The notes beneath the pieces are model-generated. The model was not told where the DNA came from, did no database searches, and worked only from the letters and a program-made list of their open reading frames with translations. Below are positions 1-8,678 of a DNA stretch of 64,000 bases, piece after piece. This DNA is from Mogibacterium sp. (GTDB lineage: Bacteria; Bacillota; Clostridia; Peptostreptococcales; Anaerovoracaceae). The stretch lies in NCBI GenBank assembly GCA_017512145.1, contig JAFWHB010000014.1, forward strand, positions 1 to 64,000, written 5' to 3'. The position numbers and the translations under genes were made by a program. Numbering within the stretch: position 1 is the first letter of the stretch; each line of letters starts with the position of its first letter.

Positions 1-769
1 CGTCATCATCGTCATCATCATCGTCGTGGTGGTGATGGTGGTGATGATATTCATGCTCGTCGTCATCATCGTCATCGTCGTGATGGTGGTGATGGTGATG
101 CTCATGTTCATGCTCGTGAGCTGCAAGCTCCTCGTAAGCCTCTTCTCTCAGCTTGTCGAGCTCAGCGCTCAGCGTCTTTTTGGATTCCATAACTTCAAGG
201 ATCTTAGCGCCTGAGAGCTGATCCCAGTCAGTTGTGATGATGTTGGCATCTGCATTGAGCTCTCTGATCTTGGCAACGACTGCATCGATCTCCTCAGATG
301 TCATGTTCTGCTGATGTGAAAGGAATATGGAGCTTGCGTGCTCTACCTGATTCTTGTAGAACTCGCCGAAGTTATCCATATACATATCGAATCTCTTGGC
401 ATCTACTACTGTAGTGAATCCGTTGAGCTCGATTTTGTCATTCTTGAGATCCTGTACAGCAATGATTACGTCTGACAGCTTGCCTACGCCGGAAGGCTCG
501 ATCAGGATCCTGTCAGGATTATACTGCTCGATGACCTCATTAAGTGCCTTGCCGAAGTCTCCGACGAGTGTGCAGCAGATGCATCCTGCTACCATCTCGT
601 TGATCTTGATGCCTGATTCTCTCAGGAATCCTGTGTCTACTCCGATTTCACCGAACTCGTTCTCGATAAGAACTATATTCTTGTTCTCATAACCCTCTGC
701 TATGAGCTTTTTGATAAGTGTTGTCTTGCCGGCGCCGAGGAAGCCGGAAAAAATATCAACTTTAGTCAT
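1..769 (-). CDS. CobW/G3E-family metal-chaperone GTPase with His/Asp-rich tail (3' end cut off)
   Basis: The reading frame begins with ATG at 769 and runs off the left edge still open, so the C-terminus is missing. Residues 9-16 form a Walker A loop (GFLGAGKT), residues 63-66 give the CxCC metal motif in the context AGCICC, and an EPSG motif follows; together these mark the G3E GTPase family, which loads or buffers Zn, Co or Ni. From residue 218 the chain becomes HEHEHE, then seven His, seven Asp, EHEY, seven His and at least eight Asp, a duplicated metal-binding block. His-rich stretches are common in CobW proteins, but the pure Asp runs are striking. A divergent DMT transporter gene lies upstream. 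The metal cannot be told from sequence. An AGAGG element lies 13 bases before the ATG, rather far. Family assignment is firm; substrate is open. Confidence 0.93.
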   Translation of the reverse strand, partial: MTKVDIFSGFLGAGKTTLIKKLIAEGYENKNIVLIENEFGEIGVDTGFLRESGIKINEMVAGCICCTLVGDFGKALNEVIEQYNPDRILIEPSGVGKLSDVIIAVQDLKNDKIELNGFTTVVDAKRFDMYMDNFGEFYKNQVEHASSIFLSHQQNMTSEEIDAVVAKIRELNADANIITTDWDQLSGAKILEVMESKKTLSAELDKLREEAYEELAAHEHEHEHHHHHHHDDDDDDDEHEYHHHHHHHDDDDDDDD

Positions 770-929
770 TTTGTGATGTAACCTCTTTCCTTAATATGAA
801 AATATATAATTATACAAAATGCATTATAACACCATAGCCGGAAAAGTTAAGTTATTCTTTACAAATATTCACAGAACATCTACAATACTCTCATTCGATT
901 ATTTCTATCTATTCCAAGAGGTACATCTA

Positions 930-1820
930 ATGCAGACCGGTATCGATCAGAATCATTCCAAGGAGAGGCTCGGCGAATTTCTCGTAGGCCTTGCTCTCGC
1001 ACTCAGGGGATCATCTCTCCTCTTCGGCAAGATCGCCATGAGGACAATGGGTCCTTTTCTTCTGATGGGTACCAGATTTCTCATCGCATTCATCGTGATC
1101 GGAGCAATATTCCACAAGCAGCTCTTCAAGGTCACCAGGAAAGAGCTCTGGCACTGCACACTTCTCGGATTCTTCTTCTTCCTGTCAATGGCATTCGAGC
1201 TGAACGGTCTCAAGACCACAGACTCATCGATAGTCTCCTTCCTCGAGGGAGGTGTTGTTGTCATGGTTCCGGTGCTGACATGCATCATCGGCCGCAAGCT
1301 GCCTGACAAATTGACTGTCATCACCGCGATCATCGCTCTTGCAGGTATCGGCTTCCTTACACTCAAGGGCGGCCGCATAGGCTTTACACCTGGTGAGCTC
1401 CTGGTTCTCGGAGGCACCTTCTGGTACTCCGTTACGGTCCTGATAACTGACACTGCAGCGAAGAATGATGATCCGATGAGAATAGCCATATACCAGCTTC
1501 TGTTCATCTCGCTCTTCGCCTTTGCAGGAGCTGCCATCTGGGAGGATATAAGGCTGCCTCAGAGCAGCACCGAATGGGGAGCTATCCTTGCGCTCGCTCT
1601 TATCTGCAGCGGCGTCGGATTTACCCTGCAGCCACTCGGCCAGAAATACATCTCGCCTGAGCGTGCCGGTATCCTGACCGTCCTGAACCCTCTTGCTGCA
1701 ACTGCCCTCGGAATAATTTTCCTGAACGAAAAAATGACACCGAATATCTTCATCGGTGCCATCCTTATCATTCTTTCAATTGTTGCCCCGGCCTTCATTG
1801 GTAAGAGCCGCAAGTCCTGA
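930..1820 (+). CDS. EamA/DMT-superfamily transporter
   Basis: This is a 296-residue integral membrane protein with about ten hydrophobic segments arranged as two EamA repeats, the fold of drug/metabolite exporters (amino acids, metabolites or drugs). The second half carries the typical end-of-repeat stretch with LNPLAATALG followed by FLNEKMTP. An upstream in-frame ATG at 819 exists, but the ATG at 930 has an AAGAGG ribosome site (916-921) at good spacing and the first 37 extra residues look non-membrane and unlike the family, so I use 930. The gene converges on the MtnA-like gene with only 7 bases between stop codons and no visible terminator, so the two messages probably overlap at their ends. 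Substrate unknown. Confidence 0.9.
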   Translation: MQTGIDQNHSKERLGEFLVGLALALRGSSLLFGKIAMRTMGPFLLMGTRFLIAFIVIGAIFHKQLFKVTRKELWHCTLLGFFFFLSMAFELNGLKTTDSSIVSFLEGGVVVMVPVLTCIIGRKLPDKLTVITAIIALAGIGFLTLKGGRIGFTPGELLVLGGTFWYSVTVLITDTAAKNDDPMRIAIYQLLFISLFAFAGAAIWEDIRLPQSSTEWGAILALALICSGVGFTLQPLGQKYISPERAGILTVLNPLAATALGIIFLNEKMTPNIFIGAILIILSIVAPAFIGKSRKS

Positions 1821-1827
1821 GTCCTGC

Positions 1828-2883
1828 CTATACCAGGAAGTCTCCGGGATCTGCGATATATTCTGCCAGATCATACGGCGAGAATATACCCTGATCTGTT
1901 ACAACGCCTGAGACCAGCTCCGGCGGAGTAATGTCAAATGCAGGATAATAGCCTTTGACATTCTGATTAGCTGTCGGTGTTCCCATTGCCTGAAGTACGA
2001 AATCCGGATCTCTCATTTCGATCTTTACAGTACCGATGTCAGGATGTCCCTGATCAGGCGCGCCCGTTACATAGTACGGGATGCCGTGGTATTTCGCAGC
2101 GATGGCGATCTGATAGGTTCCGACCTTGTTGACCACATGTCCGTCTCCGCAGATAACATCAGCGGCGGAGGTGAACAGGTCCACTCCCTCATTCTTCATT
2201 ACAGCCGCAGGCATATTATCTGTAATTACCGTAACATCAAAGCCCATATCATAGATAACCGACGCAGTGAGCCTTGAGCCCTGGAAGTACGGCCTTGTCT
2301 CCGGGCAGAAAAATCTCACATCCTTGCCCTGAAGCCTTGCTTCCTTGAGCATCAGTCCTACTATCGTCTCGGCAAAGCACTGGGTCATTACCGTTCCATG
2401 CTCCGGGAAGAGTCCCGCGAGATGCTTTGCTGTTCTGCCGATCCTCGCGTATCTTGTATTGTTCTGCTCTACCGCGCATTCCTTGACGGCAAGAGAAACA
2501 TCACTCATGCCGCCTGCAAGCGCTGCCTTTGCAGCATCCAGACACTGCTCAGTGATCTTCTCCATACGCTTTGCCGTGGTCGGTCTTGCGTGAGAGATCG
2601 TATACGCCGCATCTGTGAGGTAAGCGATCTGCTCACTCTCGCTGCGGCCTCTGCACTCATAAGCCGCCAAAGCCATTCCCATCGCAGCCGCAACGTACGG
2701 GCCTGCGCTCTGGGTGACCATGTCTTTGATAGCTTTTGCGACTTCGCGGTGATCAGCACATTCGACAAATCTGACCTCTATCGGGTAGATGCGGCGGTCA
2801 AGAATCCTGACCTTGCCGTCCTCATACCAGGCGATATTGTCAAACTGCAGCATCCATGCCAGCCCTTTGTCCTGTCTTTCCAT
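1828..2883 (-). CDS. MtnA-like isomerase (eIF2B/methylthioribose-1-phosphate isomerase family)
   Basis: The 351-residue protein has the length and motif order of S-methyl-5-thioribose-1-phosphate isomerase: ETRPYFQGSRLTA at about residues 195-207, a candidate catalytic Cys at 169 in TQCFAE, and a candidate catalytic Asp at 242 in the AAD...VVNKVGTY block, followed by KYHGIPYYV. The family signature TxCNAG is, however, changed to TQCFAE, and the N-terminal RGAPAIG loop to QSAGPYVAA, so the sugar-phosphate substrate may differ (aldose-1-phosphate or ribose-1,5-bisphosphate are alternatives). It begins two bases after the stop of the acyl-CoA ligase gene and is surely co-transcribed with it. No other methionine-salvage gene is nearby. 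Family sure, exact reaction not. Confidence 0.85.
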   Translation of the reverse strand: MERQDKGLAWMLQFDNIAWYEDGKVRILDRRIYPIEVRFVECADHREVAKAIKDMVTQSAGPYVAAAMGMALAAYECRGRSESEQIAYLTDAAYTISHARPTTAKRMEKITEQCLDAAKAALAGGMSDVSLAVKECAVEQNNTRYARIGRTAKHLAGLFPEHGTVMTQCFAETIVGLMLKEARLQGKDVRFFCPETRPYFQGSRLTASVIYDMGFDVTVITDNMPAAVMKNEGVDLFTSAADVICGDGHVVNKVGTYQIAIAAKYHGIPYYVTGAPDQGHPDIGTVKIEMRDPDFVLQAMGTPTANQNVKGYYPAFDITPPELVSGVVTDQGIFSPYDLAEYIADPGDFLV

Positions 2884-2885
2884 TA

Positions 2886-4694
2886 TTAAGCCTCTGTCTT
2901 CTCAGCCTCAGCTGCTGCAGCCTCTGCGGCCTTGCGCTTAGCTTCTTCCTCTTCTTCGAGAACTCTGTATGCGACCTTGCCTACAAGTGTCTTAGGAAGC
3001 TCCTTGCGGAACTCGATGTCGTATGGCATAGCATACTTAGCGATGTGCTTCTTAGCATAAGCCAGAAGCTCGGACTTGAGTTCTTCTCTTCCTGCCTCAG
3101 TTTCAGGCACACCGTATCTCGGCATGATGAAAACTTTGACCTTCTGCATCTTGTAGCTGTCCGGAACTCCGATAGCACAGCTCATCTGAACCTTCTCGTG
3201 CGCATCGAAGATGTTCTCGATCTGTGCAGGATAGATATTGTATCCTGATGAAATGATCATTCTCTTGGCTCTTCCGCGGAAGTGGATGAAGCCCTCTTCG
3301 TCCATTGTTCCGAGGTCGCCTGTGTATACCCACCTGAGACCGTCAGCATGTTCTCTGATTGTCTCTGCAGTCTCATCCGGCATGTCGAGGTAGCCCTGCA
3401 TCATAGTCGGACCTGACAGAAGGATCTCGCCCTCTTCATTGTAAGGCAGCTCTTCTGCTGTGTCCGGCTTGACGATCTTGTAGTATGTATCAGGGAACGG
3501 GATGCCGATGCTGCCTTCCTTATACATCTGCGGAGGTGTAAGGCATGAAGCAGTTACACACTCTGTAGTTCCGTAACCCTCTCTGACCTGTATCCTGGCA
3601 TTGTGGTCGAAGAGGAATTTGTCAAACTTCTTCTTGAGCTCTATCGAGAGTGAATCTCCGCCTGAGAAAACACCCTTGAGACTCGAGAGGTCTGCTCCGT
3701 TCATTGAAGGAAGTCTCAGAAGAGCCTCATACAGAGTCGGAACGCCTGCGATGAAATTGCACTTATACTTGGTGATCAGCTTAGCATAGCTCTTCGGTGT
3801 GAATCTCGGTACGAGAATGCATCTGCCGCCCATAGCGAGCATGGTGTGGATGCAGACTCCGAGGCCGAATCCGTGGAAGAGCGGCATAGCCGCAAGCATC
3901 TTGTCGCCAGGGCGGAACATAGGATTAGTTGCGATTACCTGCTCTGCCAAAGCGTTGAAGTTGAGGTTCGTAAGTACGATGCCCTTCGTTGTTCCTGTAG
4001 TGCCGCCTGAATACAGGATAGCAGCAGGATCTGTGGACTTTCTCTTGACCTTGTACTCATAGCCGCAGTGTCTGCCGAGCTTCATGAAATCCGGCCACTG
4101 GAAGACAGGAGCTTCTCTTGGGATCTTAGCGATCTTGCGGCCTTCGGTCATCATGTAGCCGACCTTGATAGGTCTTGTCAGCTCGTCCTTGACTCTTGCG
4201 ATGATGACATTCTGCACCTTGGTGTTGGCTCTGACTGCCTCGATCTTGTGATAGAACTGGTCCAGAGTTACTACCATGATACTGCCTGACATATTGAGAT
4301 AATTCTCGATCTCCTTCTCAGCTGAGAGAGGATGTACCATATTGCCGATCGCTCCAACGAGGTTGACCGCATAGAGCATATAGATTGCCTGCGGGCAGTT
4401 CGGCATAGCGATGGTGACCTTGTCGTTCTCTCTTACACCCAGAACTCTGAGAGATCTCGCGCACAGGTTGATCTGATCGATGAGATGCTTATATGTGATA
4501 TGCTTGCCCATGAAGTCCAGCGCAATGTTCAGCGGATGCTTCTTGGCAATCTCAGCGACCTTCTCATACATAGTTCCGTCAAAGTATTCAAGAGTCATCG
4601 GAAAATCTCCCCTGCTCTTGAACCATGGTGTCTTTACAGTCTCCGGAATAGGAAAGACTATTTTGCCATTGTCATTAATCTCATAATTCAACAT
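2886..4694 (-). CDS. AMP-forming acyl-CoA ligase (long-chain fatty acid type)
   Basis: A 602-residue adenylate-forming enzyme that would activate a carboxylic acid with ATP and join it to CoA. The AMP-binding signature YSGGTTGTTKG lies at residues 228-238, followed by YGTTE, YTGDLG and the C-terminal catalytic lysine in PKTLVGKVAYR. A fatty acid or aromatic acid is likely; the exact acid cannot be read. The last 25 residues are a Glu/Ala/Lys-rich helical tail that is not part of the family core. The start ATG at 4694 has an AAGG ribosome site about ten bases upstream. It heads a two-gene operon with the MtnA-like isomerase, an unexpected partnership. An extended -10 promoter lies about 65 bases upstream. 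Confidence 0.92.
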   Translation of the reverse strand: MLNYEINDNGKIVFPIPETVKTPWFKSRGDFPMTLEYFDGTMYEKVAEIAKKHPLNIALDFMGKHITYKHLIDQINLCARSLRVLGVRENDKVTIAMPNCPQAIYMLYAVNLVGAIGNMVHPLSAEKEIENYLNMSGSIMVVTLDQFYHKIEAVRANTKVQNVIIARVKDELTRPIKVGYMMTEGRKIAKIPREAPVFQWPDFMKLGRHCGYEYKVKRKSTDPAAILYSGGTTGTTKGIVLTNLNFNALAEQVIATNPMFRPGDKMLAAMPLFHGFGLGVCIHTMLAMGGRCILVPRFTPKSYAKLITKYKCNFIAGVPTLYEALLRLPSMNGADLSSLKGVFSGGDSLSIELKKKFDKFLFDHNARIQVREGYGTTECVTASCLTPPQMYKEGSIGIPFPDTYYKIVKPDTAEELPYNEEGEILLSGPTMMQGYLDMPDETAETIREHADGLRWVYTGDLGTMDEEGFIHFRGRAKRMIISSGYNIYPAQIENIFDAHEKVQMSCAIGVPDSYKMQKVKVFIMPRYGVPETEAGREELKSELLAYAKKHIAKYAMPYDIEFRKELPKTLVGKVAYRVLEEEEEAKRKAAEAAAAEAEKTEA

Positions 4695-4759
4695 TTATAA
4701 ATACCTTCTTAATTTAATCCTATAATAATACCTTATTAGAAAATTGCGTAACCTTGTGT

Positions 4760-4768
4760 ATTGTATCA
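4760..4768 (-). promoter_or_regulatory. Extended -10 promoter for the acyl-CoA ligase operon
   Basis: The minus strand reads TGATACAAT, an extended -10 element, predicting a start near 4753 and a leader of about 59 bases. No good -35 box is visible. Confidence 0.45.
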
Positions 4769-4942
4769 CTATCCTGAGTAATAATCCACCCTTAAGGTGC
4801 TGAATTGACTGCATCTTAAGCTATTCCGGACACATTGCGGACCGCCTCCTCATTAATGCCCCAAAGCCCTAAAAATAAGGGAATATTCACAAAAAATACA
4901 TATTATTAATGTTCCGCTATATGCCATTAATTTACTCATGTG

Positions 4943-4951
4943 TGGTACAAT
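4943..4951 (+). promoter_or_regulatory. Extended -10 promoter for the ABC transporter
   Basis: TGGTACAAT is an extended -10 element about 43 bases before the ATG at 4994. The -35 region is weak. Confidence 0.4.
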
Positions 4952-4993
4952 TCAAATGTTGTATAGAGCTAACTAATAATAGAATGGATAAAT

Positions 4994-7900
4994 ATGCTTG
5001 AATTAAAAAATATAACTAAAGAATACAAGACTGGTGCTGAGGTCGTTCACGCCCTCAGGGGCGTCAGTCTTGCCTTCAGGAAGAGCGAATTCGTTTCGAT
5101 TCTCGGCCCTTCCGGATGCGGCAAGACGACTATGCTCAACATCCTCGGCGGCCTCGATCAGTACACAAGCGGTGACCTTGTTATTGACGGGATCAGTACT
5201 AAGGAATATAAGGATGCGGACTGGGATGCATACAGGAACGACACTATCGGATTCGTATTCCAGAGCTACAATCTTATTTCGCACCAGACAGTCCTTGCGA
5301 ACGTCGAGCTCGCTCTGACTTTGTCCGGTGTCTCTGCATCCGAGAGACGCAGGAGAGCTATTGCCGCTCTTGAGCAGGTAGGTCTTGGCGACCAGATCAC
5401 CAAGAAGCCGGCCCAGATGTCCGGTGGACAGGTGCAGCGAGTTGCTATTGCCCGTGCTCTTATCAATGACCCGGATATCATCCTTGCTGATGAGCCTACC
5501 GGCGCTCTCGATTCGGAGACAAGCCTGCAGATCATGGCGATCCTCAAGGATATCGCCTCCCGCAAGCTCGTAATCATGGTTACTCACAACCCTGAGCTCG
5601 CAGAGACATATTCGACAAGAATAGTAAGGCTCTCTGACGGACAGGTCTTAAGCGACAGCAATCCGTACGTTCCGGGGATGCCGGATATGGCAAAGCCTCA
5701 GGTGGCTGCCGCATCCGCACTCGCAGATACTTTGGAAGCTGCCCCGGCCTCTTCTAAGCCTGGCAGACGCGCAAGCGGACGGCGCAACAAGTCAATGTCG
5801 ATGAAGACGGCACTTCAGCTTTCACTGAACAACCTCATGACCAAGAAGGCCAGGACACTGCTGACCGCTTTCGCAGGAAGTATAGGCATCATCGGTATCG
5901 CCCTGATCCTGTCCGTATCCAACGGCTTCCAGACATATATAGACAAGCTCGAGGAGGATACACTCTCGTCCTACCCTCTCACCATCCAGTCCGAGACAGC
6001 GGACATGACCTCAATGATCACGGCTTTCGCTGCGAACGTGCAGGATACTAAGGGTGAGAATTCAGGAGACAAGATCCACGAGCAGCAGGTCATGACGGAT
6101 ATGCTCGCAAGCATCGGATCGAATGACCTTGCAGCATTCAAGGAAGAGATTGACTCGAACATGGACATGATAGGTCCGTGGCTCAACGATTATTCATACA
6201 ACTACGGTATTTCTCCGACGATCTACTCTACAGATCTCAAGTATGGACCACTGAGAGTCAGCCCGGGATCGATTTTCCAGTCGTACATGAGCGGCATGCA
6301 GTCGGCAATGGTTTCATATTCGAATACCGACGTGTTCTTCCAGATGATGAACAATCAGGATCTTCTGAAGTCACAGTACAAGGTTCTGGCAGGCAAATGG
6401 CCTGAGAAGTATGACGAGCTCCTTCTCGTTCTCGACAGCGAGGACCAGATAAACGACTACATCGTCTACACTCTCGGTCTCAGGGATCCTCAGGAGCTCA
6501 AGGACATGATTGACGAGGTCATGAAGGGCAACGAAGTCGATTCGCACGAAGACCAGCTCGAATGGACTTATGACGACTTCATCGGAATGGAGTTCGCTCT
6601 GATCAACAACTGCGATACTTATGTCCGCAACTCTTCATATGATGTCTGGGAAGATCATTCCGATGACGATGAATTCATGGAGGATCTGATCAGGGACAGC
6701 GAGAAGATTCATATTTCAGGCATTGTATGTGCAAAGGAGCGTAACGGAGCTCTGGCTATGTCGACCGGCATCGGCTATCTCCCGTCACTCAAGCAGCACA
6801 TGATCGATTACGCCGCTGAATCCGAGATCGTCAAGATTCAGCGCGCCAACAAGGACGTAGATGTCTTCTCCGGCAAGAGCTTCGAGGACATCCGCAACAA
6901 GACCGACGAAGGGCTTGGATTTGATGACATGATCAGCATCGACGAGGACAAGCTGAGGAAGGCCTTTGGCGGCAGCATGGATATGAACGCTCTTCAGAAG
7001 TCCATCAGGAAGACCGGTGATGATGAGCTCAAGAAACTCACAGCCGCAGACTCCGCAGAGAAGATCATGGAGGATGTCAACACTGCTCTCAGCACAGGCT
7101 GCAATGGAATGGTCAACTACATCATCGAGCAGTACAACAAGGATCCGGCCACATTCGATTTCAACAAAGAACTCGTGGACATGGCCTTCTCGAAGAATCT
7201 CGACAAGGGCAAGCACAATCAGATCGTTAACCCTCTTCTGAATGGATATGGCGAGGTTCTCAAGGCCGCAGGTCCGCAGATCATGCAGGGACTTGCTGCT
7301 GCTACAAGTCCGGAGGCAGCAGCCGCTGCCAAGGCGCAGGCTCAGCAGGCAGCCGCAGCAGAGCTTATCAAGAACCTTCCTGAGGGAACAGGATTAACAG
7401 AAGAAGTCATCCTCGGTATCCTGCAGGATACTTCCGAAGAGAACCAGGCAGCATGGGCTGCCACTTTGGTCGAGCAGTCGCAGGGAGCAATTACAGAAGA
7501 ACAGGCCGCAGCAATCGCTCAGCAGGTCTTCGATGCAGCTAAGCAGGCTAACGCAAGGATCGACGAGCAGATGGCTCAGGCAGCAGTCGATCCTGCAGAA
7601 ATGCTCAGGACCATGCTTGCTCAGACCGTCTCCCCGTATCTGAATGCTAATCAGGTTCAGGACGGCATCAAACAGTACGGCCAGGGCATCGAAATGATGC
7701 AGATGGCTCAGGAGGTCTATCCGGCACTTGGTAAGGTCGCTCAGGCAGTCGGCAAACAGTTCAATGTTGACCCTTCGGGAATAGCAGAAGCATTCCAGAT
7801 GAAGATGGATGAGGACGAAATCACAAGACTGATCACCGCATACATCTCAGGCGATGAGGGCTCGAGCTATGAGGGCAACCTCAGAGAGCTCGGCTTCGCA

Positions 7901-8488
7901 GATCTCGCCAAGCCATCATCAATGTCCTTCTACCTCAAGGATTTCGAGTCCAAGGAGAACTTCCTCAAGTTCATCGATGACTACAATGCGAGGATGCAGG
8001 ACAATGGCGATGAGAACCTTGTCATCAGCTATACAGATATTACCGGCGTCATGATGAAGTCGGTCAAGACCATAACCAACGCTGTCAGCTACGTCCTGAT
8101 AGCATTCGTCGCGATCTCTCTGATCGTATCCTCGATCATGATCGGTGTCATCACATATATCTCAGTTCTCGAGAGGACCAAGGAAATCGGTATCCTCCGC
8201 GCGATTGGTGCGTCAAAGCGTGATATCTCCAGGATATTCAACGCCGAGACTATTATCGTCGGTCTCTGCGCAGGTGTCATAGGAATCGGAGCGAGCCTGC
8301 TCCTCCTGATACCTATCAACAATATACTGATAGGCCTGACAGGAATTCAGTCTCTCAGAGCTATCCTTCCACCGGCAGGCGGAGTGATCCTGATACTTAT
8401 CAGCATCTTCCTCACCTTCATCGCAGGACTCATTCCTTCAGGAATGGCTGCACGTAAGGATCCGGTAGTAGCACTCAGAACCGAATAA
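4994..8488 (+). CDS. MacB/LolD-FtsX type ABC transporter, ATPase and permease fused, with very large extracytoplasmic domain
   Basis: A 1164-residue single-chain half-transporter. Residues 1-225 are the ATPase: Walker A GPSGCGKT at 38-45, signature MSGGQ at 142-146, Walker B ending D166-E167. A linker rich in Ala, Ser and basic residues leads to TM1 near residues 290-312, then about 700 residues predicted outside the membrane, then three TM segments near 1040-1155 with the FtsX-type [15 protein letters not shown] coupling loop. This is the mechanotransmission class (MacB, BceB, FtsX), which works on lipids, peptides or the wall rather than importing small molecules. The outer domain contains an Ala/Gln-rich helical insert at about residues 768-870 that looks like coiled coil. 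There is no adjacent regulator, accessory protein or bacteriocin gene, so the role is unknown. Confidence 0.9.
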   Translation: MLELKNITKEYKTGAEVVHALRGVSLAFRKSEFVSILGPSGCGKTTMLNILGGLDQYTSGDLVIDGISTKEYKDADWDAYRNDTIGFVFQSYNLISHQTVLANVELALTLSGVSASERRRRAIAALEQVGLGDQITKKPAQMSGGQVQRVAIARALINDPDIILADEPTGALDSETSLQIMAILKDIASRKLVIMVTHNPELAETYSTRIVRLSDGQVLSDSNPYVPGMPDMAKPQVAAASALADTLEAAPASSKPGRRASGRRNKSMSMKTALQLSLNNLMTKKARTLLTAFAGSIGIIGIALILSVSNGFQTYIDKLEEDTLSSYPLTIQSETADMTSMITAFAANVQDTKGENSGDKIHEQQVMTDMLASIGSNDLAAFKEEIDSNMDMIGPWLNDYSYNYGISPTIYSTDLKYGPLRVSPGSIFQSYMSGMQSAMVSYSNTDVFFQMMNNQDLLKSQYKVLAGKWPEKYDELLLVLDSEDQINDYIVYTLGLRDPQELKDMIDEVMKGNEVDSHEDQLEWTYDDFIGMEFALINNCDTYVRNSSYDVWEDHSDDDEFMEDLIRDSEKIHISGIVCAKERNGALAMSTGIGYLPSLKQHMIDYAAESEIVKIQRANKDVDVFSGKSFEDIRNKTDEGLGFDDMISIDEDKLRKAFGGSMDMNALQKSIRKTGDDELKKLTAADSAEKIMEDVNTALSTGCNGMVNYIIEQYNKDPATFDFNKELVDMAFSKNLDKGKHNQIVNPLLNGYGEVLKAAGPQIMQGLAAATSPEAAAAAKAQAQQAAAAELIKNLPEGTGLTEEVILGILQDTSEENQAAWAATLVEQSQGAITEEQAAAIAQQVFDAAKQANARIDEQMAQAAVDPAEMLRTMLAQTVSPYLNANQVQDGIKQYGQGIEMMQMAQEVYPALGKVAQAVGKQFNVDPSGIAEAFQMKMDEDEITRLITAYISGDEGSSYEGNLRELGFADLAKPSSMSFYLKDFESKENFLKFIDDYNARMQDNGDENLVISYTDITGVMMKSVKTITNAVSYVLIAFVAISLIVSSIMIGVITYISVLERTKEIGILRAIGASKRDISRIFNAETIIVGLCAGVIGIGASLLLLIPINNILIGLTGIQSLRAILPPAGGVILILISIFLTFIAGLIPSGMAARKDPVVALRTE

Positions 8489-8504
8489 CAGACAAAACAA
8501 AACC

Positions 8505-8545
8505 GAGGGCGGTGATCAGATCACCGCCCTCGATTTATTGTCTTA
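8505..8545 (+). terminator. Rho-independent terminator of the ABC gene
   Basis: A perfect 13-base inverted repeat (GAGGGCGGTGATC and its complement, 8505-8531) begins 16 bases after the stop and is followed by a short T-rich stretch. The T tract is weak but the stem is very stable. Confidence 0.8.
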
Positions 8546-8678
8546 GGTATTATATGGAAATTTATATGGAGGTTTAAGAGGTTTCTCTCTTTACACCCTT
8601 ATAATAACTTCCAATTATGTAGAATTAGTGATACTTGTGAGAACAAGAGTTGTCGATTTATTGTCAACTTGTAATATG

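Larger units (their letters stand above)
4695..4993. other. Divergent intergenic region, ligase versus ABC transporter
   Basis: These 299 bases hold no gene that I can support. They contain an extended -10 promoter candidate for each flanking gene and an AT-rich stretch. I see no riboswitch and no strong inverted repeat. Confidence 0.7.

Noticed and set aside
1..120. Short-period repeat suggesting a microsatellite or CRISPR
   Set aside because: It is in frame, codes for His and Asp runs, and has no spacer-repeat structure.
26..214. Plus-strand frame rich in Met and Val
   Set aside because: It is the exact antisense of the His/Asp tail of the CobW-type gene; composition comes from the repeat, not from coding.
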